64,000 bases of DNA from Natrinema salinisoli. GTDB lineage: Archaea; Halobacteriota; Halobacteria; Halobacteriales; Natrialbaceae. Shown piece after piece: positions 7,495 to 16,219 of this stretch. The stretch spans positions 62,001 to 126,000 of the forward strand of contig NZ_CP084469.1 in assembly GCF_020405205.1 (NCBI RefSeq), in the 5' to 3' direction. The notes below the pieces were generated by a model. It ran no database searches and had not been told where the DNA came from. It worked only from the letters and a program-made list of their open reading frames with translations. The translations under genes were made by a program, and so were the position numbers. Positions within the stretch are counted from its first letter, which is position 1, and each line of letters opens with the position of its first letter.

Positions 7495-8697
7495 CTACAG
7501 CTCATATTCCTCCTCAATAAATTCCTGCAACTCGTTGACTGTCCGTTCCTCGAGATTAACTCTGATCTGGCTTGTCCGACCGTACTTCCCCTGAGACGTG
7601 ATCGTTGCCTGGATCACACCAAGCATATCGAGTTCGGTGATGAGATCGCGTACGCGCCGTTGAGAGATCGGATCTTTATCCGACTGTGCACATACCTCTC
7701 GATACTCAGAATAACAGTCACCAGTCGTGATCGGTGTCTGCCCCTCTTCGAACAGCGATAATACGGCATAGACCACTATGTGAGACTGCATACTCAACGA
7801 CCGGACCGTATCCACGATCTTGTCGGCCTCTATCAGTTGCCGTGCCCGATCCACGTGCCCACCGTTCGTCACCTTCGACGCTCCATCGTCCAACGCCAGC
7901 TCACCTGCTTTCCGCAAGACCTGGATTGCCTCCCGAGCGTCTCCACCGTTCTGTGCAACGACCGCTGCGATCTTGGATATTACACCGTCATCAATTGTAC
8001 CGGGCCGGAATGCCTTCTCACAGCGTGACTCCAGAATCTTCCGGAGCTCTATCGCATCGTACTTGGGAAAATGAACGGTCTCATGCCCGAACCTGCTGGT
8101 CACCTTCGTGTTCATGTATTCACCCAGCCGTGCGTTGTTCGAGATACCGATCACAAGCAGTGTTCCGTCCGTATCCGCGTTCACGACCTGTTTTCGAGCT
8201 TCAAGCAGTTTCTTGAGAAAGGAGTTACCGTGGCTCTTCCCGCTCTGGGCGAGGAACAGTTTCTCCAGTTCGTCCAAGACGAGGATCAGCTTCAGATCTT
8301 CTGCGATCAGTTTCTCCGCCAACCGGTCGTAATACTCATTCAGGTCGGTGCCGCGGTATCCGAGGTTGATCGATGGGTGGGTGGAGAGTTTCCGCAGTGT
8401 TCGTAGTTCGTTCTCAAGGTCGGTGAGGTAGACGGACCGGATGTTTCCGTCAAGGTAGTCTTCGAGGTCGCGGAGGATGATCTTCACTGCCATGGTTTTA
8501 CCGACACCGGAGGGGCCGGTGACGAGGAAGTTGCTGGCGCCACCCATCTCGATGAATCGGAGGATGGAGATGATCTCCTGCATTTCATCGTCCCGTTCGA
8601 CGAATTCCTCTTTGGCCGGAGTGCGGTCTGGGTCGAGCGCTTGTATGTTTTTGAATATCTGGTTGTCGGGTTGGTTGTCGAAGACGTTGCCGTTCAT
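7495..8697 (-). CDS. Orc1/Cdc6 replication initiator
   Basis: A 400-residue AAA+ protein of normal family length. Walker A is GPSGVGKT (residues 61-68), Walker B LILVLDELEKL (about 137-147), sensor I GISNNARL (about 188-195) and the sensor II-like GGDAREAIQVLRKA (about 250). A C-terminal winged helix follows (about 310-400, with RRVRDLITELDMLGVI). The protein binds origin repeats and loads the replicative helicase. The gene reads away from the AT-rich repeat region at 8698-9261, the usual arrangement for an initiator beside its own origin. A second ORB-like string, TTCCGCTGGAAAACA, lies at 7475-7489 just past its 3' end. Confidence 0.92.
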   Translation of the reverse strand: MNGNVFDNQPDNQIFKNIQALDPDRTPAKEEFVERDDEMQEIISILRFIEMGGASNFLVTGPSGVGKTMAVKIILRDLEDYLDGNIRSVYLTDLENELRTLRKLSTHPSINLGYRGTDLNEYYDRLAEKLIAEDLKLILVLDELEKLFLAQSGKSHGNSFLKKLLEARKQVVNADTDGTLLVIGISNNARLGEYMNTKVTSRFGHETVHFPKYDAIELRKILESRCEKAFRPGTIDDGVISKIAAVVAQNGGDAREAIQVLRKAGELALDDGASKVTNGGHVDRARQLIEADKIVDTVRSLSMQSHIVVYAVLSLFEEGQTPITTGDCYSEYREVCAQSDKDPISQRRVRDLITELDMLGVIQATITSQGKYGRTSQIRVNLEERTVNELQEFIEEEYEL

Positions 8698-8857
8698 CGG
8701 CTGTACCTCTGGTTTTCCTACTGCCCGTAACTCGTTTATATATTTATTGTTTCCAATAATTCCAGTGCATCACGTTCTTCTGTGAGTTATAAAGAATCCA
8801 ATCCCATCCAATCGTGTTCTCACTCAGAAGAAGTGAAAATCCGTTTCCAGTGGAATG

Positions 8858-8882
8858 CATACCCATATGCATTTCGAGTGCA
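8858..8882 (+). repeat. Origin long inverted repeat, left copy
   Basis: Begins CATACCCATATG and ends GTGCA. It pairs as an inverted copy with 9075-9099 (ends CATATGGGTATG), with two mismatches in 25 bases. TTCCAGTGGAA lies immediately to its left. Probable initiator binding site. Confidence 0.8.
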
Positions 8883-8908
8883 GACCGAAATCGACAGCCG
8901 ATCTCTCT

Positions 8909-8923
8909 TATAACCCTGTTATA
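8909..8923 (+). repeat. Origin palindrome TATAAC-CCT-GTTATA
   Basis: A perfect 6+3+6 inverted repeat. The same half-sites recur at 9035-9049 (spacer ACT) and, with one mismatch, at 9098-9112 (spacer ACC). Confidence 0.75.
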
Positions 8924-9034
8924 CCCTCTATGTTCTCATCTCTCAGGAGTAACAAACCGAGGGTCGAATTTTTAGACGAAACAATAAGGGGTAAACATAC
9001 ATATCGAAAACAAAAGTATACTAAATACATATAT

Positions 9035-9049
9035 TATAACACTGTTATA
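9035..9049 (+). repeat. Origin palindrome TATAAC-ACT-GTTATA
   Basis: A perfect copy of the 6+3+6 palindrome found at 8909-8923, lying inside the most AT-rich part of the origin. It may bind a regulator or the initiator. Confidence 0.75.
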
Positions 9050-9074
9050 GGTACTAGATATAGATGTAGGGGGT

Positions 9075-9099
9075 TGCACACGAAATCCATATGGGTATG
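9075..9099 (-). repeat. Origin long inverted repeat, right copy
   Basis: The reverse complement matches 8858-8882 at 23 of 25 positions, in opposite orientation. The two copies face each other across the AT-rich core, as is usual for origin recognition boxes. Confidence 0.8.
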
Positions 9100-9112
9100 T
9101 AACACCGTTATA
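9098..9112 (+). repeat. Origin palindrome, imperfect third copy
   Basis: TGTAAC-ACC-GTTATA, one mismatch from the two perfect copies, directly abutting the right long inverted repeat. Confidence 0.65.
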
Positions 9113-9261
9113 TCGCGTTACCACAACGGAGTGAATACCGCACCGGAAACGCATAAGGAAGTGATCCACCGCATCTCATATCCTAAACCGGTCTCATCCC
9201 TCTATCATCGAAAACTGGTAAAAAAGAACTTTCTCATAGATAGTTCATAGAGGTTGTCGCG

Positions 9262-9957
9262 GTGAGTTTGGCGGGACTGGCAAAACTGGTAGCAACATTA
9301 TCGTGGCTCTTGTCGATATCACGGTCAGCAGCCGGTGGATTGCTGGGGCGGCTGTGGGCTGTCACGTCGCAGGACCGGATGTTCGCAGTGATGGCGCTGT
9401 ATTATATCGGCTACGAGAACTGGGGTGTATTCCGGACCGGTGACCCGATCCAGATCATGCTGGAGATCGGGAAGACGATCTTCTCGGTTGACGTCGCGAT
9501 CGAGGAGAACACGGTGGCCGTAGTCACCGGAGAGGTAACCGGGATCGCAGCGCTATTGGCGGTGATCTCGATTGTGTCGGCGCTGGCAACGTTGAGTATG
9601 TGGTTGCGGGCCGGTGCGTTCATCCTGATGCGGTGGAACCGGAACTACAGTGTCATCGATGCATGGGGCTGGCCGTTCGTCGTCTACGGATTCCTGGCGT
9701 TTGCCGCATCGGTAGTACAGAGTGATCCCCGCGTACCGTTCGCCGGGGTGGCGACGCTGGTGATGAACTTCGACCAAGTGTTCGATCCAGAGATGCTGCG
9801 GACGGCGTGGATGGAGAATTCGTCTGTTGGCCGTGTGCGGGACGTGCCGTACGTGATGGACAATTTACCGGACTGGGTATCGGAAGCAGCCAATGAGACC
9901 GGAGTAGACGAGTATCCGATGAACAACTCAATGGATGTAGGCGGTGATCCCCAGTGA
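9262..9957 (+). CDS. Polytopic membrane protein
   Basis: A 231-residue protein with a GTG start at 9262. About four hydrophobic segments are visible: around residues 40-55 (MFAVMALYYIGYENWGVF), 93-115 (GIAALLAVISIVSALATLSM), 133-152 (WGWPFVVYGFLAFAASVV) and a weaker one near 160-172. The C-terminal 55 residues are hydrophilic and acidic. It is the first gene of the long plus-strand block that starts at the origin. No family recognised; by position it may be part of the element's membrane apparatus. Confidence 0.7.
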   Translation: MSLAGLAKLVATLSWLLSISRSAAGGLLGRLWAVTSQDRMFAVMALYYIGYENWGVFRTGDPIQIMLEIGKTIFSVDVAIEENTVAVVTGEVTGIAALLAVISIVSALATLSMWLRAGAFILMRWNRNYSVIDAWGWPFVVYGFLAFAASVVQSDPRVPFAGVATLVMNFDQVFDPEMLRTAWMENSSVGRVRDVPYVMDNLPDWVSEAANETGVDEYPMNNSMDVGGDPQ

Positions 9958-9958
9958 T

Positions 9959-9971
9959 ACTTATTTAAACG
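9959..9971 (+). promoter_or_regulatory. TATA-box promoter ACTTATTTAAACG
   Basis: The string CTTATTTAAAC matches the archaeal TATA box used elsewhere in this element (24833, 25699, 27731, 60937). It lies 36-48 bases upstream of the GTG at 10007 and right after the previous stop codon, so it probably drives the operon that begins there. Confidence 0.65.
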
Positions 9972-10006
9972 GTTCTTGCACACGTATTCTGTAACGGGGA
10001 GTCGTT

Positions 10007-10159
10007 GTGAGTCAAACCGAGGAGTGGGAGAACGTATCGCTGCCTAAAGAACTGCATGATGGCATTGTCGAGGATTTAGCGCCCGGACAATCGAAGTGGG
10101 GGAAGATCCAGGAGTACCGTGATTACTATAAGCAGAATCATCCGGGTGATTCCGAGTGA
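10007..10159 (+). CDS. Small hydrophilic protein
   Basis: A 50-residue protein starting at GTG 10007 and ending at TGA 10157-10159. It contains TEEWENVSLPKELHDGIVED and KWGKIQEYRDYYKQNH, which look like two short helices. A clear TATA box precedes it, and its stop overlaps the GTG of the next gene (GAGTGA). Such small basic/acidic proteins are often DNA-binding or regulatory; not recognised. Confidence 0.65.
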   Translation: MSQTEEWENVSLPKELHDGIVEDLAPGQSKWGKIQEYRDYYKQNHPGDSE

Positions 10160-10374
10160 AGCTGATCCCGGAGAAATATCTGGAGCATATTGTGCTGTTC
10201 GCGGTCAGTATCGTGTTACTCCTGGGTGCGGTGTGGATGATCCAGTCCGAATACGGTCCGATCGCGTTGGTATTGGCTGGGATGTTGATGATCGGTGGTA
10301 GCGGCCTCTGCCTGTCACTGCAGCGCCTGTCCCGTGATCTACGAGGAGGTGGTCCCGATACGACTGAAGCATAG
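10156..10374 (+). CDS. Small two-helix membrane protein
   Basis: A 72-residue protein with GTG start overlapping the upstream stop. Two membrane helices are evident, about residues 10-29 (HIVLFAVSIVLLLGAVWMI) and 34-53 (GPIALVLAGMLMIGGSGLCL). A short basic C-terminus (RLSRDLRGGG) follows. Its 3' end overlaps the start of the secreted protein gene in another frame. Probably a component of the element's membrane complex. Confidence 0.65.
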   Translation: MKLIPEKYLEHIVLFAVSIVLLLGAVWMIQSEYGPIALVLAGMLMIGGSGLCLSLQRLSRDLRGGGPDTTEA

Positions 10375-12112
10375 TCTCACCCTGGTTTCGGTGTTCGTCC
10401 TCGTTCTCGGTCTGGGAACAGCGACAGACGTTCGCGTCACATCAACGACTGTATCTGATACCGTCTATCCGGGGGAGAACACGACGGTCGCCGAGTACAA
10501 CGTCGGTGTCCGGAACGGAACGGTCAACGTGACGGATATCGCTGTGTCGCAGTTGCCCTTCGATACCGTGATTTCGCCGGATGTGAGGACAGTGAACGCG
10601 TCGTGTGGTCCGGCCGACCAGAATACGGCGGGGAACTGTCCCTGGCGGAATGAAACCGTGGCGGTGAACGTGTCGGTGCCAGACCGGGAGATCTCGGATA
10701 CGTACACCGGTGAGGTTGCGTTCGTGTTCGACAAGCAGGAGACACAGGCGGAATCGATCACTGTTACTGTGCCGGAGGTTGCGAACTGGACACTCACCGA
10801 TCACGCGTTTACTGCATCGGTTGACATCGGCTCTGACGGTGTATTAGGGCGTTTTGACTTGCAGAATACTGGAAACGTCCGAACAAGCGTCGACGTAAAC
10901 GTATCCGGAAACCTGTCTGAGTACGTTGTAACGAACGAAATCGTTGACCTCTACCGGAACCGCAGCCGTTCTGTTCCGGTCGAATACCGTATTCCGTCCG
11001 ATACGCCGTTTGGGACATATACCGGTCAGCTCGTGCTGCCAGGTGACGGAAACCGGAGCGACACGGTGAACCTGTCCGTCGAGTTTGTGGATAAGCGTCC
11101 ACCGGAGCTCGAGGACGTGACGCTGAATGATGAGATCGAGGCCACGCTGTCTGATGACTGGACGGTGACAGCCACGGATAATCTCGAGGTTGCGTCGGTC
11201 ACCGCTCAGGTCGTCCGCGAGTCCACGATCACGGCCGGTAATACGACGCAGGTGGTGAACGAGTCCGTGGCGAACGTCTCGTTCGATCCGGTGGAGCATA
11301 CGGATTCGTGGAAGACTTCGTTCACGGAGACGGATAACCGTGGAACGCATTACGCCACCGTTGTTGTGAAGGATGCGGCTGGGAACACGGTGAACCGGAC
11401 GGAGAGGTTTGAGGTCGTGTCGCTGGATGCGGTAACGGTACTGGAGGAGGACGTGGAATTTGATGGGACACCGCCTGACGAACAGCTCACTGTCGACGTG
11501 TTCGAACTGGACGAGGAGATACCGGTCACGGTGGAGCTGAGTTCGTTCCGGGAACTGGATACAAATGGTTCGATGCTGGTCGGGATTCGTGAAACCGGTT
11601 CAGCGTCACCGGACACGATCAGTCCCGGTAAAAGCATAACCGTCTCTGAGCCAGAAACCTACGAACTGGTCGTCGAGACAAGCGAGGGAGGACGATTCCG
11701 TGGAGAACTCGTATACAACGTGGAGAAGCATGTCGAACTGGCAACCACCGGGTTTGCTGGCGAGTTCATTGATTCGGATTGTCCGCCAGAAGATGACTAT
11801 GAGAGCGGTGAGTACCGGTACGAGTACCGATACACGGAGCAGGACTGTCTAGATGGTGACCTCAGATTTATCGCGACAGTGCCGGGTGAGAACTGCTTAG
11901 GCTATGATCATCCCGATGATTGTACCGATATAAAGGGCGCAGACCTTGGACGGATCGAGGCTGTTGAAGAACGTGCTGGCCGGTATTGGACATGGCTCTG
12001 GGTCGTTGTGATCGGTGGAGTACTGGCGACTGGCCTATCAGCAGGAGCGGCACTGTATTTCCTGAAACTGTATCCGGGCGACTACCGCGTCCGGCTCAAA
12101 GATACTGACTGA
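10334..12112 (+). CDS. Secreted/anchored Ig-like surface protein with C-terminal membrane helix
   Basis: About 590 residues. A signal peptide (RLKHSLTLVSVFVLVLGLGT) is followed by beta-rich repeats with many N-x-S/T sites, typical of haloarchaeal surface glycoproteins. These include an NEW/CARDB-like segment (FDLQNTGNVRTSVDVNVSG) and an Ig-like segment (TDNLEVASVTAQVV, later VVVKDAAGNTVNRTE). Six cysteines cluster near the membrane. A single helix (YWTWLWVVVIGGVLATGLSA) lies about 35 residues from the C-terminus, with a short basic cytoplasmic tail. The start is uncertain: GTG 10334 or GTG 10349, the latter abutting GAGGAG. Likely an exposed receptor, spike or adhesin. Confidence 0.75.
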   Translation: MIYEEVVPIRLKHSLTLVSVFVLVLGLGTATDVRVTSTTVSDTVYPGENTTVAEYNVGVRNGTVNVTDIAVSQLPFDTVISPDVRTVNASCGPADQNTAGNCPWRNETVAVNVSVPDREISDTYTGEVAFVFDKQETQAESITVTVPEVANWTLTDHAFTASVDIGSDGVLGRFDLQNTGNVRTSVDVNVSGNLSEYVVTNEIVDLYRNRSRSVPVEYRIPSDTPFGTYTGQLVLPGDGNRSDTVNLSVEFVDKRPPELEDVTLNDEIEATLSDDWTVTATDNLEVASVTAQVVRESTITAGNTTQVVNESVANVSFDPVEHTDSWKTSFTETDNRGTHYATVVVKDAAGNTVNRTERFEVVSLDAVTVLEEDVEFDGTPPDEQLTVDVFELDEEIPVTVELSSFRELDTNGSMLVGIRETGSASPDTISPGKSITVSEPETYELVVETSEGGRFRGELVYNVEKHVELATTGFAGEFIDSDCPPEDDYESGEYRYEYRYTEQDCLDGDLRFIATVPGENCLGYDHPDDCTDIKGADLGRIEAVEERAGRYWTWLWVVVIGGVLATGLSAGAALYFLKLYPGDYRVRLKDTD

Positions 12113-12140
12113 TCGGAGTAGCATAAGGTGAGATGAGACG

Positions 12141-12722
12141 ATGGCATCGGAAGATTTTGTGTATGACCTGATCACGGGGAAGTGGCACGGCGCTTTTCTC
12201 GATGAGTATGAGCCAGACCAAACGCATGGCGGACAACGACCGAAGATCCGGCCAGTAAGAAAGGCCGTACCGAAACTACGCGGGGATCTGTTTCCGCATC
12301 CGCTCGATATAGAGACGAATATCAAACAAATTCCGGTGGTGAACGGACCGGATTTACGTATCTTAGTACCGTCGAAGAATATTCCTGGACTGGATTATCA
12401 GTCGACGCCGTGGGCAAAGTTACAGGCCGATGAACGGCAGACGATCGAGAAGCTCCGGGAACAGCTGGAGACGGTGGAAAAGGAGAAAGGGAAACTGAAG
12501 AAGGAGAACCGGCGGCTGCGTGAAGAGCAGGAAGAGCGAGAGAAACGGGAAGCCAGCCAGTCCGCAGACAAGGTCGCCTGCAAGTACTGTGGCGCAAAGC
12601 AGACACCGCAGAAGTGGACCAGTAACGATGGTCGGTGCGAGAGCTGTGGTGAGACCATGGACAAGTACACCTCAAACAACAGGCAGAACCGGAACGGCGG
12701 TTCGAGGAAGGGTGGCAAGTAA
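12141..12722 (+). CDS. Coiled-coil protein with C-terminal zinc ribbon
   Basis: A 193-residue protein. The N-terminus (about 1-90) is globular and mixed. Residues 95-140 are a charged coiled coil (ETVEKEKGKLKKENRRLREE). Then a zinc ribbon follows, CKYCGAKQTP and CESCGETMD, and a basic Asn/Gly-rich tail. The stop codon TAA is followed directly by the GTG of the next gene, so the two are translated together. It may be a cytoplasmic adaptor that links nucleic acid to the ATPase encoded downstream; that is inference. Confidence 0.7.
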   Translation: MASEDFVYDLITGKWHGAFLDEYEPDQTHGGQRPKIRPVRKAVPKLRGDLFPHPLDIETNIKQIPVVNGPDLRILVPSKNIPGLDYQSTPWAKLQADERQTIEKLREQLETVEKEKGKLKKENRRLREEQEEREKREASQSADKVACKYCGAKQTPQKWTSNDGRCESCGETMDKYTSNNRQNRNGGSRKGGK

Positions 12723-13640
12723 GTGCAGCGCGGTGAGGAACGGTATGCACCGGACTTTCTGCAGCGGGTCCTGTCCGAATTCGAGTTACAGGAGGCAGAT
12801 GTGCAGCGGCAGCAGTCGGTCGAGCAGATGGAGTCAGACGGACGGCTGAAACCACAGCAACTGGACAAGCAATTGGCCCGCCGCAAATCCGAGATCGACA
12901 GCCTGGAGCGGGAGTCAGATACGCTGCTGGATAAGGCACTCCCGATCCGGACCCGGATCGAAGAGCGGCGCGAAGAAGACGATTTCAAGGACAATAAACG
13001 GGATAACGCGATCGATACCGCGGACTGGGAGCGGGCGATGACGCTGCTGGATCGATACGAGGAGATCATCGTAAAACTGGGGCTGGAGAAGGAAGCGACG
13101 CTGGTGACGATGATGGATCTCGAAGACCTGGTAGATGAGCAGCAGCGGATACAGGCCGGGAAAGAGTATCTGGATCAGGCGAAGGAGATGGTGAATCTGC
13201 AGCAGGATTTCAATCAGCAGCAGACGGAACTGCTCCGTGAATTCATTAAGCAGCAGACGGAGCGGACGGTTGACGCGGTCGAATCGGTCAGTGAACAGCA
13301 GGTCCATGTCAACGAACTGCTGGAGATTGTGACGGACATCCAGGAGCACGTTGCGGAAGATGCTGAGTCGTCGCTCATGGATGCGCTGGAAGATCTTCAG
13401 GAGCAACTGGAGGACGTAGAGGAGGGTATCTCTGCTGTGGATCCGGAAGACCAGATTTCCGAGTCGTTGTCGGATACGGAGCGGCGTATCGTGGCGTTGC
13501 TCGAGGAGGATCCGGAGCTGTCGGATACCGATCTGGCGCAGAAGGTGTCGGTGAAGAAGAACCGGGCGGAGGAACTCCGCGACGGGCTGGAAGAGAAGGG
13601 AATCGTTCCGCCACGACCAGGTCCGGAGGACGGAGGTTAG
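12723..13640 (+). CDS. Long coiled-coil protein with C-terminal winged helix
   Basis: A 305-residue protein starting at GTG 12723, immediately after the previous stop. Residues 20-240 are mostly Gln/Glu/Lys-rich coiled coil (LDQAKEMVNLQQDFNQQQTE). Residues about 250-295 form a winged helix: SDTERRIVALLEEDPELSDT, DLAQKVSVKKNRAEELRDGL. The plan resembles a rod with a DNA- or protein-binding head. It lies upstream of the HerA-type ATPase and could bridge DNA and the membrane apparatus. No named family recognised. Confidence 0.7.
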   Translation: MQRGEERYAPDFLQRVLSEFELQEADVQRQQSVEQMESDGRLKPQQLDKQLARRKSEIDSLERESDTLLDKALPIRTRIEERREEDDFKDNKRDNAIDTADWERAMTLLDRYEEIIVKLGLEKEATLVTMMDLEDLVDEQQRIQAGKEYLDQAKEMVNLQQDFNQQQTELLREFIKQQTERTVDAVESVSEQQVHVNELLEIVTDIQEHVAEDAESSLMDALEDLQEQLEDVEEGISAVDPEDQISESLSDTERRIVALLEEDPELSDTDLAQKVSVKKNRAEELRDGLEEKGIVPPRPGPEDGG

Positions 13641-13693
13641 CTGTCTCTGTCGTGTATCAGGGTGTTACCTAACCGGATGAGAGGGGGTGTAAA

Positions 13694-14089
13694 ATGGCTG
13701 TAATTATAGAGCAACTATGGGACACAGATTTGCGGAGACCTGTCCGAGTCTCAGATGTTGACAGCCGGTCACTGAATATTGATCGGGTACTCACTGTGAC
13801 GGACGACGACGGGGTACCCCACCGGTACAAACTGTACCGCCATGAACGGGGTGAAACCCCCTACGACAAGGACTCCGCTCTCTTTAAAAAACAATACAAC
13901 AGCGACAAACCCCCATTCCGCCTCTACACCACCAAAAACGGCGTTCAAACACCCGATATCGCCCACCTCACACACCAATTCCACACCCGGTGGGGAGACG
14001 GCTACTTCACCGGGTTCTTCATCGGAGGCTACCCACCGATCGAGTACTTCTGGAAACGCCGCTGGATCACCAAACAGGAGGGACACTGA
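13694..14089 (+). CDS. Hypothetical protein
   Basis: A 131-residue soluble-looking protein rich in aromatic and basic residues for a haloarchaeon. It starts MAVIIEQLWDTDLRRPVRV and ends KRRWITKQEGH; the middle has GDGYFTGFFIGGYPPIEYFW. No membrane helix, cysteine motif or known domain. It is three bases upstream of the next gene and belongs to the ATPase operon. Confidence 0.6.
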   Translation: MAVIIEQLWDTDLRRPVRVSDVDSRSLNIDRVLTVTDDDGVPHRYKLYRHERGETPYDKDSALFKKQYNSDKPPFRLYTTKNGVQTPDIAHLTHQFHTRWGDGYFTGFFIGGYPPIEYFWKRRWITKQEGH

Positions 14090-14092
14090 CCA

Positions 14093-14302
14093 ATGCCGAT
14101 CGCCGCTACCATCACCTACCTCACGGTCGCACTCACCACAACATTCCTCATCCAACTCGTTATCCTCGCCCGCGCAGTCAAATCCAGTACCACCCCCGGT
14201 AGCATCCTCACCTACTTCATCTTCTCCTGCGCCATCGGCTACCTCGTCTTCTACGGTACACTGCTCCTCCTCCCCGAACTCTGGCCTGCCGGAGGTGGAT
14301 AA
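14093..14302 (+). CDS. Small two-helix membrane protein
   Basis: A 69-residue protein with helices at about residues 5-27 (ATITYLTVALTTTFLIQLVI) and 38-62 (ILTYFIFSCAIGYLVFYGTL). It ends in a Gly-rich tail. It sits five bases upstream of a second membrane-protein gene and two genes before the HerA ATPase, as expected for part of a transenvelope machine. Confidence 0.65.
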   Translation: MPIAATITYLTVALTTTFLIQLVILARAVKSSTTPGSILTYFIFSCAIGYLVFYGTLLLLPELWPAGGG

Positions 14303-14307
14303 CCCCC

Positions 14308-14907
14308 ATGAAACTCATCCACTTCGGTACGTTCACCGTCTTCCTCGCCGGGACCCTCCTCGTCAACCTCCGCTACCCGATCCCCGCGGTCCTCACGTAC
14401 GGATTCATCGTCATCCTCGGCGCCACCGCAGTCGCCTGGTACTGGATCCACGCCGACCCGCTTACCCGAGACCAGTCAAAATCTGGTAGGACACGACTCC
14501 GTACATCGCTCTCCCCACAGGATGCACCGGAGCGGGTGAACAGGTATCTCCGGGAAACACCTGGCCGCCGTCCAATCGACTACACCAACCGCCGGAAACT
14601 CCATGACGACACCAAGGAGGTGAAACTGGATGGAGAAAAGAAGAAAGCGTACGCCGTGATCGGCAAGGAACAGGATCTCAAAAACGACAAAGACGTCGAA
14701 ACCGTTCGCGTGATCTGGAACCTGACCGACGACGAGTTCGTCACATACGATGGCTGGGTGCCCGGCAAGCACCGGACGGATCCCTGGTTCAACAAGGACG
14801 AGTGGCAGCACCGTGAAGGCTACCGCGCCGACCAGAACGAACAGTCCACCCGCGGAAACCAGGTATTCGTCAACACCGGGCCACCGAATCACGATGGTGA
14901 TGCATGA
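14308..14907 (+). CDS. Membrane protein with cytoplasmic C-terminal domain
   Basis: A 199-residue protein. Two helices occupy about residues 4-22 and 26-48 (TYGFIVILGATAVAWYWI). Residues 55-199 are hydrophilic and Asp/Lys-rich (KEVKLDGEKKKAYAVIGKEQ). This resembles a short membrane anchor with a cytosolic domain, like coupling or anchoring partners of secretion ATPases, though no family was recognised. Its TGA overlaps the ATG of the ATPase gene (ATGATGAGT), a strong sign of translational coupling. Confidence 0.7.
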   Translation: MKLIHFGTFTVFLAGTLLVNLRYPIPAVLTYGFIVILGATAVAWYWIHADPLTRDQSKSGRTRLRTSLSPQDAPERVNRYLRETPGRRPIDYTNRRKLHDDTKEVKLDGEKKKAYAVIGKEQDLKNDKDVETVRVIWNLTDDEFVTYDGWVPGKHRTDPWFNKDEWQHREGYRADQNEQSTRGNQVFVNTGPPNHDGDA

Positions 14908-16160
14908 TGAGTTCCGAGATCTACCGTGGAAACCGCCGGTTCATGGACTTAGCGGACCGGACACACCGCCGTTATCTTGAACCAGGTGACACCCAGTCCG
15001 AGCCGCCCGACTACAATCAGCGCGTTCCAATCGGCCGCGACAAACACACCGGTGAACTCGTCGAATACGATGTAGCGGATCACGACCGGATCGGCATCTT
15101 CGGTACCACCGGAGCTGGGAAGACCACGTTAGCCAAGGCCATCCTCTCCCGGCTGTTCAAAGGCGGTGTCAAAGTCCTGCACGCATCGGATATCAAGAAC
15201 GACTTCCACGATATCGATAACGAGCCCGGTGTCTCGAAGGAACTGATCGACGAGGCCGGGTTCGCGCCCGGCGAGCAACGAACCCCGATCCCGGTCGAAC
15301 TGTTCATGCCGCGATTCCTCTACAACGAGTACCCGAACAATCCACCGTACTACCTGACACCGTTTACCCTGGGATTTCAGGATATCTCCGATGCCGATCT
15401 CAAATACCTGATTCCGACGAACTCGACACGGCAGAAGGTCGTCCTGAATAATGTGCTGGACGCAGTACCGCCGAAGGCTCGATCATTTCCACATCTGAAA
15501 CAGGTGATCGATGAGCAGGAGGAGGCTCCGAAGAACGTGCGGCGGGCGTTGAAAAGCAATCTCAGGTCGCTGAAGCAGGAGCAGATTCTGAGTACGCGGT
15601 ACCAGAAGGATCCACTGGAGAAGTTGGATGAGCAGGTCGTGGTACTGGCATTAGAGAACTGGGATCGGTACAAGCGGCAGGGGTTGGAACTGGTCGAGAT
15701 CTACGTCGCGTTGACGCTGCGCCGGTTGAAAGAGCAGCTCCGTGACGGAGACCTCGAGGGGCCGGTGATGGTGTTCGCGGATGAGGCGCACGCGTTCTGC
15801 CCGGCCGGAGACGACAGCATCTCGAAACGGGAGTTCGTCGATCTCGTGGACCTGGGCCGGGCGTACAAAGTGCCCATGATGTTTGCTTCACAGCATCCGG
15901 CACAGATTCCGAACGAAGAGAACTCGGACCGGTACGACGTCCTCGGATCGATCAACCACTTCTTCCTGGCACCGAACCTGCCAGAGAAAGACTGGAAACA
16001 ATGTCTGAAAGCGTCCGGGTTGTGGCGGCAGTACGGCAACCGCGATATTTGGCGGGACCGCTTCGCCTCCATGGACCAGTATGAATTCATGTACCTCAAC
16101 AAGGAACGCGGGACGCATCAGGTAGTGCAGCCGTTGGCACCGCTTTGTGCCCACTCCTGA
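14904..16160 (+). CDS. HerA/VirB4-type ATPase
   Basis: A 418-residue P-loop ATPase of the FtsK-HerA superfamily. Walker A is GIFGTTGAGKTTLAKAIL (GTTGAGKT at residues 66-73). Walker B is GPVMVFADEAHAFCP (about 284-298), followed by the HerA-type GRAYKVPMMFASQHPAQIP and a C-terminal segment ending QPLAPLCAHS. PIGRDKHTGELVEYDV upstream is the HAS-barrel-like entry strand. Such enzymes pump DNA or energise secretion. Placed after small membrane proteins, it is the best candidate for the element's first transfer motor. It is overlapped by four bases by the upstream membrane gene. Confidence 0.85.
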   Translation: MMSSEIYRGNRRFMDLADRTHRRYLEPGDTQSEPPDYNQRVPIGRDKHTGELVEYDVADHDRIGIFGTTGAGKTTLAKAILSRLFKGGVKVLHASDIKNDFHDIDNEPGVSKELIDEAGFAPGEQRTPIPVELFMPRFLYNEYPNNPPYYLTPFTLGFQDISDADLKYLIPTNSTRQKVVLNNVLDAVPPKARSFPHLKQVIDEQEEAPKNVRRALKSNLRSLKQEQILSTRYQKDPLEKLDEQVVVLALENWDRYKRQGLELVEIYVALTLRRLKEQLRDGDLEGPVMVFADEAHAFCPAGDDSISKREFVDLVDLGRAYKVPMMFASQHPAQIPNEENSDRYDVLGSINHFFLAPNLPEKDWKQCLKASGLWRQYGNRDIWRDRFASMDQYEFMYLNKERGTHQVVQPLAPLCAHS

Positions 16161-16219
16161 CACTCCAGTTGTGGTGAATCCTGTTAGTATTATATCCCCT
16201 GCTTCTCGTAGGTCGCAGT

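Larger units (their letters stand above)
8698..9261. other. Probable replication origin (AT-rich, inverted repeats)
   Basis: A 564-base gene-free, AT-rich block next to the Orc1/Cdc6 start. It contains a 25-base inverted repeat with 23 matches (8858-8882 against 9075-9099) and three TATAAC-n3-GTTATA palindromes between or beside them. TTCCAGTGGAA at 8845-8855 is identical to the core of haloarchaeal origin recognition boxes as I remember it. The frames within it that look open are rich in Tyr/Arg/Ser and show no haloarchaeal codon bias. This fits a Cdc6-dependent origin with an AT-rich unwinding element near 8990-9050. Confidence 0.8.

Noticed and set aside
8855-9250. Open frame of 131 codons in the origin
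   Set aside because: AT-rich codons, many Tyr/Ile/Arg/Lys residues and repeats explain it as non-coding origin DNA.
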